DNA of 64,000 bases. It comes from Bacillota bacterium. Lineage in GTDB: Bacteria > Bacillota > Clostridia > Peptostreptococcales > Anaerovoracaceae. Location of the stretch: assembly GCA_019420525.1 (NCBI GenBank), contig JAHZHA010000035.1, positions 44,903 through 108,902 of the forward strand, given 5' to 3'. The position numbers were made by a program, and so were the translations under genes. The stretch's first letter is position 1. Every line of letters begins with the position of its first letter. Of the stretch, positions 58,857-64,000 are shown in pieces. The notes under the pieces were generated by a model. The model was not told the origin of the DNA, ran no database searches, and saw only the letters and a program-made list of their open reading frames with translations.

Positions 58857-59804
58857 ATGCAGAATTTAATTTTCAGTCTTAATGCTACGATTCCTGTTTT
58901 TCTAACCATGGCTGCAGGATACATCTTCCGGAGAACCGGAATTCTCAACGGGAGTTTTACAGACACTCTAGACAAGTTTAATTTCCGGATTACACTGCCG
59001 ATCCTGCTGTTTACCGATCTTGGAGGAGCAGATTTCTATCAGATCTGGGATATGAGATTCGTCCTGTTCTGTTTTTTCGTGACTCTCATCAGCATCGCAG
59101 CGATAGCTTTCGTTTCGGTTTTCGTATTGAAGAAAGTATCGGAGCGGGGAGAGTTTATCCAGGCTTCGTTCCGGGGAAGTGCAGCAGTTCTGGGGATCGC
59201 TTTTGTACAGAATATCTATGGAAATGCGGGAATGGTTCCGCTGATGATGTTGGGGGCAGTTCCTCTTTATAATATAATGTCGGTAGTGATTCTGTCAGCT
59301 ACGGCTCCGGGAAGCGGAGGACCCGACGGAAAGAGTGTAAAAAATTCGGTGCTGAAAATCTTGAAAAATCCGCTGATCATCGGTATTTTTGCCGGATTTT
59401 GCTTTTCCCTTCTCCGGATTGAGTTGCCTCCGGTGATCGACAAGACCCTGGACAATTTCTCGTCCATGGCTACGCCGCTGGCTCTCATCGGACTGGGAGC
59501 AGGGTTCGAGATAAAAAAAGCACTTACACATCTGAAACCGGAGATATGCGGCAGTCTCATCAAACTATTTCTCCTGCCTCTTATTTTTCTGCCGCTGGCA
59601 GTCAAGATGGGATTTTATGATGATAAGCTGGTGGCAGTTCTGATTATGCTGGGGTCACCTACCACCGTGAGTACATATATCATGGCGAAGAATATGGGAC
59701 ACGAAGGTACCCTGACTTCCGGCATCGTGGTTCTCACCACGTTGTTCAGCTCGGTCAGCATCACGCTGTGGCTATTTATTCTGAAGACGGCAGAGCTGAT
59801 ATAA
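58857..59804 (+). CDS. AEC-family permease
   Basis: This is a 315-residue membrane protein of the auxin efflux carrier (AEC) superfamily, whose bacterial members move malate, malonate or other organic acids. It shows FLTMAAGYIFRRTGILN near the start, the Asn/Pro-containing NFRITLPILLFTDLGG, and the C-terminal GSPTTVSTYIMAKNMGHEGTL-type motif. About ten helices are seen. The ATG at 58857 follows AAATGGAGTTGTTCC. It follows the DUF4003-like gene by 20 bases. Substrate not predictable. Confidence 0.85.
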   Translation: MQNLIFSLNATIPVFLTMAAGYIFRRTGILNGSFTDTLDKFNFRITLPILLFTDLGGADFYQIWDMRFVLFCFFVTLISIAAIAFVSVFVLKKVSERGEFIQASFRGSAAVLGIAFVQNIYGNAGMVPLMMLGAVPLYNIMSVVILSATAPGSGGPDGKSVKNSVLKILKNPLIIGIFAGFCFSLLRIELPPVIDKTLDNFSSMATPLALIGLGAGFEIKKALTHLKPEICGSLIKLFLLPLIFLPLAVKMGFYDDKLVAVLIMLGSPTTVSTYIMAKNMGHEGTLTSGIVVLTTLFSSVSITLWLFILKTAELI

Positions 59805-59843
59805 TAGAAGATAGACCGGAATGAAAAACAGACGGCACAATAG

Positions 59844-59894
59844 GACGGCGAAGGCCGCGGAAGGTAAAATGTCTCTTCCGCGGCCTTCGCCGTC
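59844..59894. terminator. Long perfect hairpin between convergent genes
   Basis: A perfect 20-bp GC-rich stem runs at 59844-59863 and 59875-59894 with an 11-base loop. The outer flanks can also pair in another register (ACAGACGGC at about 59828 with GCCGTCTGT at about 59889, and CACAAT with ATTGTG). It lies between the plus-strand permease and the minus-strand leucine-rich-repeat gene and lacks long T-tracts. Confidence 0.6.
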
Positions 59895-59941
59895 TGTCTA
59901 AATCATATTGTGCAAGTCGATCGTATGTATCTGTGTCGCAG

Positions 59942-61402
59942 CTATACTAATTCCTTTGAGAAGAAATAGAGCCGGTCGCGGAATTTTTCGACGTCCGCAT
60001 TCAGAGGAAATTCTTCGGAGCCGTAGACATCATCGAAGCCAGAAAGCAGACTGGCCAGGATGTATTCATTGTCGTCGCCTCTGGTGTATTTCAGGATGCC
60101 ATCTTCATACTGTTCAAACATCTTATCCGCGATGAGCCCCTGACGGTGGAGATACTGGAGATACCACACCAGATCGAAAGCGGTGAGTTTCAGCTGATGT
60201 TCTTTGCGGACAGTCCGTCCTGCCGTCGGAAAATACGGATGTGTCTCGATGTCCAGCGGACCGGAAACGCAGGCGCCCCACGGAGCTCCCTCCGCTTCCC
60301 CGGCATACGCCGCCACTTCTGTGTAGGCGAAAGCGTCTTCACCGATTTCGGTGACAGAGGCCGGTACGTTGAGCATCAGGCTGATGCAGCCCTTGAAAGC
60401 CCAGTCGCCGATGGTTTTCAGTCCGGCTCCCAGCTTCAGCTCTTTCAGCGACGTGCAGCCCATGAAAGCACAGGCGCCGATTTCCACCGCGTTGTTGAGA
60501 CCCGTCACTTCCGAAAGCTTTTCGCATCCCGCGAAAAATCCCGCTCCTACCGAATATTTTTCTCTTGGGATGAATTTCGCTTTTTCAAGAGAGATGCAGT
60601 TGGCAAATACTTCGGAGGAGAGCTTTTTCATGGAAGCGGGGAAGACGACTTCTCCGGAGAGAGCCGAGCATCCGCGGAATGCGGCGGTTCCGACGTTTGT
60701 CAGGCTGTCAGGCAGAGGAAAATACTCCAGGGACGTGCAGTCTTCGAAGGCGTGATCGCCGATGGTGCGGAGTTTCGTCAGAACTTCCGGATTTTTCAGC
60801 TGCATCTGGGGACAGTTGGAAAAAGTACTGGAGCTGATTTCTTTCAGCTGAGAGCCTTCCTCGAATTCCAGCGTTTTCAGACCGACGCAGTTGGCGAAGG
60901 CCAGGCCGTCGATCGTCTCTGTGGAAGCCGGAATGGTGATATGTTCCACGCTCTTGCAGTTGATAAACGCGCTGACATAGATGCAGTTGAGATTTTTCGG
61001 AAGGATGATCTCTTCCAGATCGGTGCAGTATGAGAAGGCCTCATCGTCGATGAGGGTGACACTGTCCGGAATTCTGATTTTTTTCAGGCTGGTGCAGAAG
61101 GTGAAGGCGGAGATACTGATGGTTTCCAGCCCTTCCGGCAGATCGATCTCCGTCAGCTTTTCGCACCAGGCAAAGGCGAAGACGCTGATTTTTTCCACAT
61201 TCGGAGACATAGAAACTTTTTCCAGATTCTTGCACATTTTGAAAGCGTTGGCTTCGATGGAGCGGACTTCTTCGCCGATGGACAGTTCTTTGAGGTCGGC
61301 CTTCTGCCTGCCGTATCTGGCAGGAAAGTTGTCGTCTATTTTCGTCAGTGAGATTTCATCGGACGTTCCGTCAGTCCACGTAAATTTAGTAAGATTCGAC
61401 AT
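59942..61402 (-). CDS. Cytosolic BspA-type leucine-rich-repeat protein
   Basis: This is a 486-residue protein made of about 15 LRR_5 (BspA-like) repeats with the pattern AF-xC-xxLxxIxLPxxLxxIxxxAF, from about residue 35 to 385. The last 85 residues are a non-repeat tail (LKLTAFDLVWYLQYLHRQGLI...). There is no signal peptide, unlike most BspA proteins, which are surface-displayed. This suggests a cytoplasmic binding role. The ATG follows AGAGGAGATCACGATT, 15 bases after the VWA gene, so it belongs to the same operon. It could be the target-binding arm of the MoxR/VWA pair, but this is inference. Confidence 0.75.
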   Translation of the reverse strand: MSNLTKFTWTDGTSDEISLTKIDDNFPARYGRQKADLKELSIGEEVRSIEANAFKMCKNLEKVSMSPNVEKISVFAFAWCEKLTEIDLPEGLETISISAFTFCTSLKKIRIPDSVTLIDDEAFSYCTDLEEIILPKNLNCIYVSAFINCKSVEHITIPASTETIDGLAFANCVGLKTLEFEEGSQLKEISSSTFSNCPQMQLKNPEVLTKLRTIGDHAFEDCTSLEYFPLPDSLTNVGTAAFRGCSALSGEVVFPASMKKLSSEVFANCISLEKAKFIPREKYSVGAGFFAGCEKLSEVTGLNNAVEIGACAFMGCTSLKELKLGAGLKTIGDWAFKGCISLMLNVPASVTEIGEDAFAYTEVAAYAGEAEGAPWGACVSGPLDIETHPYFPTAGRTVRKEHQLKLTAFDLVWYLQYLHRQGLIADKMFEQYEDGILKYTRGDDNEYILASLLSGFDDVYGSEEFPLNADVEKFRDRLYFFSKELV

Positions 61403-61417
61403 AATCGTGATCTCCTC

Positions 61418-63298
61418 TCAGTCGTATAAATATTTTTCCAGTACTTTGGCCAGTTTCTTCGCCAGATGATCGATATCCGTGGCGAATGATTCCGGATAGA
61501 GATTTTTCAGGTTATAATTCAGAAGGTTTGCCAGATCCATGGTGGGAGCCAGAGCGATTCCGATGGGGTGGATATTCCGGCTGCGGATCATGGTCTTTAC
61601 GTCGGTGGCCGAATAGTTGGAATATTCCCGGAAGAATTCTTCTGCATCCACGGGACGCAGACCGGATATCCGCGCCATATGAAGCAGTTCCGGCGTGATA
61701 TCGAGATCGCAGGTGTGCCATGGCTCTCCGTCGGATATGGCAATGACGATTTTCTGCGCCTCTTTGCGGAATTTCAGGTATTCCGCAGCGCAGGCCAGAG
61801 CCACGCCGTCCCGGGTACCGCCGCTGACTTCATAACCTTCGATGCCTGTGTTGTCGCCGCTTCTCATGTTGGCGTCCACCAGAGTGCGGATGCTGACGAC
61901 GTTGCCGTTGGCGGTATGGGCCACGATGGTGATGGGAACATCCATCTTCTTGCAGACCTCGTAAAACATGGTCAGCGCGTCTTTCACGTATTCCGATACG
62001 ACGCCCATGGAGCCGGAGGCGTCTACCAGCACATAGATGAAGAGGTCAGCTTCATCGGAGATGGCTTTCCGGTAGGCACAGCATTTTTTGTCCGCCCGGA
62101 AGGGCTCCCTGTACTGATTTCCGGCGTAGAGATTCCGCACGGTATCATCCTGCTCTCTCTGAACGACGGCCAGAAGGCCTTTCAGCAGGAGTTTGATTTT
62201 CGGAGTCAGCCGCATGACACGGCGGGTGTAGGCTTCCCGGTATGTGGCGAATTTCGCCAGATCCGTCTGAATGTATTCGATTTCGATGGTATTGTGCAGA
62301 GGACCCAGTCCGTCGTCCTGAAGGTTGGCGATGCTCATCACCAGCTGATCGGAATAGCGCCGGTCGATTTTCCTGTCGTATTCGTCTTTTGCGGCGGCTT
62401 CTGTCAGCCGGTCCATATCCTTTCGGATATCGTACTGGTCCAGGATGACCTTGCGGAAACTGTCGAAGTTCTGTTTCTGCCGGTTGAAGCGGTTATGGGT
62501 CGATGGCTGGACCGGACGGAAGACGGGACATTTTTCGCCGGCGTCCATGCATCTGTCGATGACGGGACGGATGATCTGAAAAATATCGTCTGCCACCCGG
62601 CAGCGGTCCGTCGTCTTCTGGGCGATGCGGGCTGCTTTCAGGTACGGCTGACATTCCCGGAACATCGTTTCGATCTCCGGCATTTCCGGTGGGAATTCCG
62701 GAACGATATCCAGCAGGCCGAAGACGATCATGGCGCTGAAGAGAATATCGACGGGTCTTTCGCCGTTTGCGGCCATGGTGACGAGGTCGTCTCTGCTCCG
62801 GTAACAGACCGCATCGGCAAATTCGAGGCTCTTTTTCAGCGTGCCCGGATATTCCCGCCTGCCCCAGAATTCCACGGCGCAGTCTTCCATGACGTCCGAC
62901 AGCAGTTTCCGGTAGAGAAAGTATTCACCGCTGCTGTACAGGATTTTTTTGCCGTTGATATATCCGATGTGATACCGGTGGCAGGCTTCGAAGTCGGTAT
63001 GAACGATATGAAGCGTCTCGTGCAGGGCGTTGCCCAGAAGCATCAGCAGAGCATCGAAATTGCTGCGGGTGTATTCCGCGGCGCTGTACGGATTGAGATG
63101 AATCTCTTTTCCGTCGGTGTAATTCATGGTGTCGTAGACGACTTCGATCCGTATATTGGAAGCCACGCGCTGCATCCTGTCCTGCACGTACTTCCGTATG
63201 GATTCCGTGGACACGAATTCGGCGGGAGTCATGTGCTCCTGAATATCTTTCAGTGTCGACGGAATATAGATCAGATGTTTTCTTTCACGCATAGTCAT
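61418..63298 (-). CDS. Protein with HExxH region and C-terminal von Willebrand A domain
   Basis: This is a 626-residue cytoplasmic protein. Near residue 93 it has HETLHIVH within a helical N-terminal region (about 60-130), a zincin-like metallopeptidase motif (DUF2201-like VWA proteins have a similar N-terminus). The C-terminal part is a VWA domain with a MIDAS motif VDASGSMG (about residue 427) and SDGEPW (about 522), which binds Mg2+ and partner proteins. VWA proteins of this kind pair with MoxR AAA+ ATPases to remodel or assemble protein complexes, for example CbbQ/CbbO or RavA/ViaA. The MoxR gene is immediately upstream (29 bases), and a leucine-rich-repeat gene follows. The ATG follows GTAAGGAAA. 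Whether the HExxH site is an active protease is untested. Confidence 0.78.
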   Translation of the reverse strand: MTMRERKHLIYIPSTLKDIQEHMTPAEFVSTESIRKYVQDRMQRVASNIRIEVVYDTMNYTDGKEIHLNPYSAAEYTRSNFDALLMLLGNALHETLHIVHTDFEACHRYHIGYINGKKILYSSGEYFLYRKLLSDVMEDCAVEFWGRREYPGTLKKSLEFADAVCYRSRDDLVTMAANGERPVDILFSAMIVFGLLDIVPEFPPEMPEIETMFRECQPYLKAARIAQKTTDRCRVADDIFQIIRPVIDRCMDAGEKCPVFRPVQPSTHNRFNRQKQNFDSFRKVILDQYDIRKDMDRLTEAAAKDEYDRKIDRRYSDQLVMSIANLQDDGLGPLHNTIEIEYIQTDLAKFATYREAYTRRVMRLTPKIKLLLKGLLAVVQREQDDTVRNLYAGNQYREPFRADKKCCAYRKAISDEADLFIYVLVDASGSMGVVSEYVKDALTMFYEVCKKMDVPITIVAHTANGNVVSIRTLVDANMRSGDNTGIEGYEVSGGTRDGVALACAAEYLKFRKEAQKIVIAISDGEPWHTCDLDITPELLHMARISGLRPVDAEEFFREYSNYSATDVKTMIRSRNIHPIGIALAPTMDLANLLNYNLKNLYPESFATDIDHLAKKLAKVLEKYLYD

Positions 63299-63327
63299 TT
63301 TCCTTACTCCGGAAGACGCGTGAACGT

Positions 63328-64000
63328 CTACCAGTAATAACTCAGGATATTATCCATAATTTCCTTCTGAACTTCCAGATTCTTGGAAGCGGCCGGAAGT
63401 ATGGTGGAACGGGCCGCGGTGATAATATCTTTATATTTTCTGTGCTGGGCCCATCTCATGACGGCCGACGGATAGATCGTCTGCCAGTCGCCCGTCTGTT
63501 CCGCATTTTTGTTCATATCCTTCATGACTTTGATCATCATCAGAATTTCGTCGGTATCTCCGTAGCCCGATTTTTTGCTGATCATGTCGGCGAAGACGTC
63601 CTCCCGGAAGAAGTCCAGGTATTCTTTGAACCCTTCGAAACGTCTGTCGAAGGAGACGTCCTGCTCTCTTACGGCGCGGTACTCGTTTTCGTTTTCGCCG
63701 GCGTTCATGGTGGCCACGATGAAGCAGGCCGGATGGCGGTGAATGATCTTTCCGTTAGGAAGGGTGATCTGCGCCGTTTCGTCCAGGGCAGTGTTCAGGT
63801 CGCCGCAGGCTCCCGGCTTCACGTAGTAGCATTCCACGAATTCCACTACGGAAGGCGACTGGTACGCCTGGACGAACATGCTCTCCACAAAATGGATTTT
63901 TCCGTCTTCGGTAGGCTGCCAGGAGCCCAGCAGGTCGTCCATGGAGATGTTGCTGTTGAACGTCACGGGAACGTACGGCAGATTCAGCATTCTGGCCATC
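63328..64000 (-). CDS. MoxR-type AAA+ ATPase, C-terminal part (5' end outside window)
   Basis: The gene runs off the right edge, so the Walker A part is missing. What remains (224 codons) starts just after the expected Walker A helix: ARMLNLPYVPVTFNSNISMDDLLGSWQ, the motif seen after the P-loop in MoxR ATPases. It continues with the Walker B-like NTALDETAQITLPNGK. The sensor 1 Asn is in FIVATMNAGENENEY and the arginine finger in VSFDRRFEGF. A C-terminal helical lid ends SYYW. It is the first visible gene of the operon and, by analogy, would power remodelling by the VWA protein. The ATG at 63999 is an internal methionine. Confidence 0.85.
   Translation of the reverse strand, partial: MARMLNLPYVPVTFNSNISMDDLLGSWQPTEDGKIHFVESMFVQAYQSPSVVEFVECYYVKPGACGDLNTALDETAQITLPNGKIIHRHPACFIVATMNAGENENEYRAVREQDVSFDRRFEGFKEYLDFFREDVFADMISKKSGYGDTDEILMMIKVMKDMNKNAEQTGDWQTIYPSAVMRWAQHRKYKDIITAARSTILPAASKNLEVQKEIMDNILSYYW

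Noticed and set aside
61568..63337. Open frame of 589 codons on the plus strand opposite the VWA gene
   Set aside because: It lies wholly antisense to a well-supported VWA gene with clear motifs, has no recognisable domain, and GC-rich third positions on the opposite strand explain the long frame.

Overview
The window reads as part of the chromosome of an anaerobic, gut-adapted member of the Bacillota (class Clostridia). This is inferred from strong GGAGG ribosome-binding sites, TTG and GTG starts, Rex and PerR-type redox regulators, a CIRCE-controlled groESL operon, 2[4Fe-4S] ferredoxin, rubrerythrin, S-layer-homology (SLH) surface proteins and a choloylglycine (bile salt) hydrolase. I cannot name the genus. 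Family XIII / Anaerovoracaceae-like Clostridia would fit but this is not proven.

Region 1 (1-19.5 kb) is core chromosome: the 3' end of gltX, a NifU-like scaffold, a CapA-like lipoprotein, a PepV-type dipeptidase, and then the t6A tRNA-modification block tsaE / tsaB-rimI fusion / small Cys-rich protein / tsaD. Next come acpP and an ABC-F ATPase (minus strand), rex, a ferredoxin (minus strand), a P-loop/Asp23 fusion, an Ogg-type DNA glycosylase, CIRCE-groES-groEL, a VanY-like carboxypeptidase lipoprotein, guaB and guaA.

Region 2 (19.5-30.9 kb) is an accessory island that starts just after guaA. It holds an EcsC-like protein with an EF-hand-type loop (minus strand), a long AT-rich spacer, and a type I restriction-modification operon with extra genes: fic, hsdM, a DUF3800-type gene, hsdS, an uncharacterised gene, hsdR and an SRPBCC-fold gene. 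No integrase or transposase is visible.

Region 3 (30.9-45.5 kb) is a duplicated surface-protein locus. Two paralogous regulators each combine an N-terminal excisionase/MerR-like helix-turn-helix with a C-terminal LuxR-type helix-turn-helix. Each precedes very large SLH-anchored proteins. A 55-bp composite element (a GC hairpin joined to a 31-bp inverted repeat) recurs with identical geometry directly after each regulator and ahead of each SLH gene set. It is the best candidate here for an undescribed cis-regulatory system.

Region 4 (45.5-59.9 kb) holds small transport and stress units: a YgjP-like metallopeptidase, two YczE/DUF6198-like membrane proteins (one fused to CBS domains and coupled to a MarR regulator), a LysR regulator and rhodanese lipoprotein, an O6-alkylguanine-DNA methyltransferase, and the bile salt hydrolase. 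Then comes an oxidative-stress cluster (PerR-like regulator, rubredoxin-GltB-like flavoprotein, rubrerythrin), a LysR regulator, an alanine/sodium symporter, a DUF4003-like protein and an AEC-family permease.

Region 5 (59.9-64 kb, minus strand) is a three-gene operon cut by the right edge: MoxR-type AAA+ ATPase, HExxH/von Willebrand A protein, and a cytosolic BspA-type leucine-rich-repeat protein. No tRNA, rRNA, CRISPR array or insertion sequence was seen.
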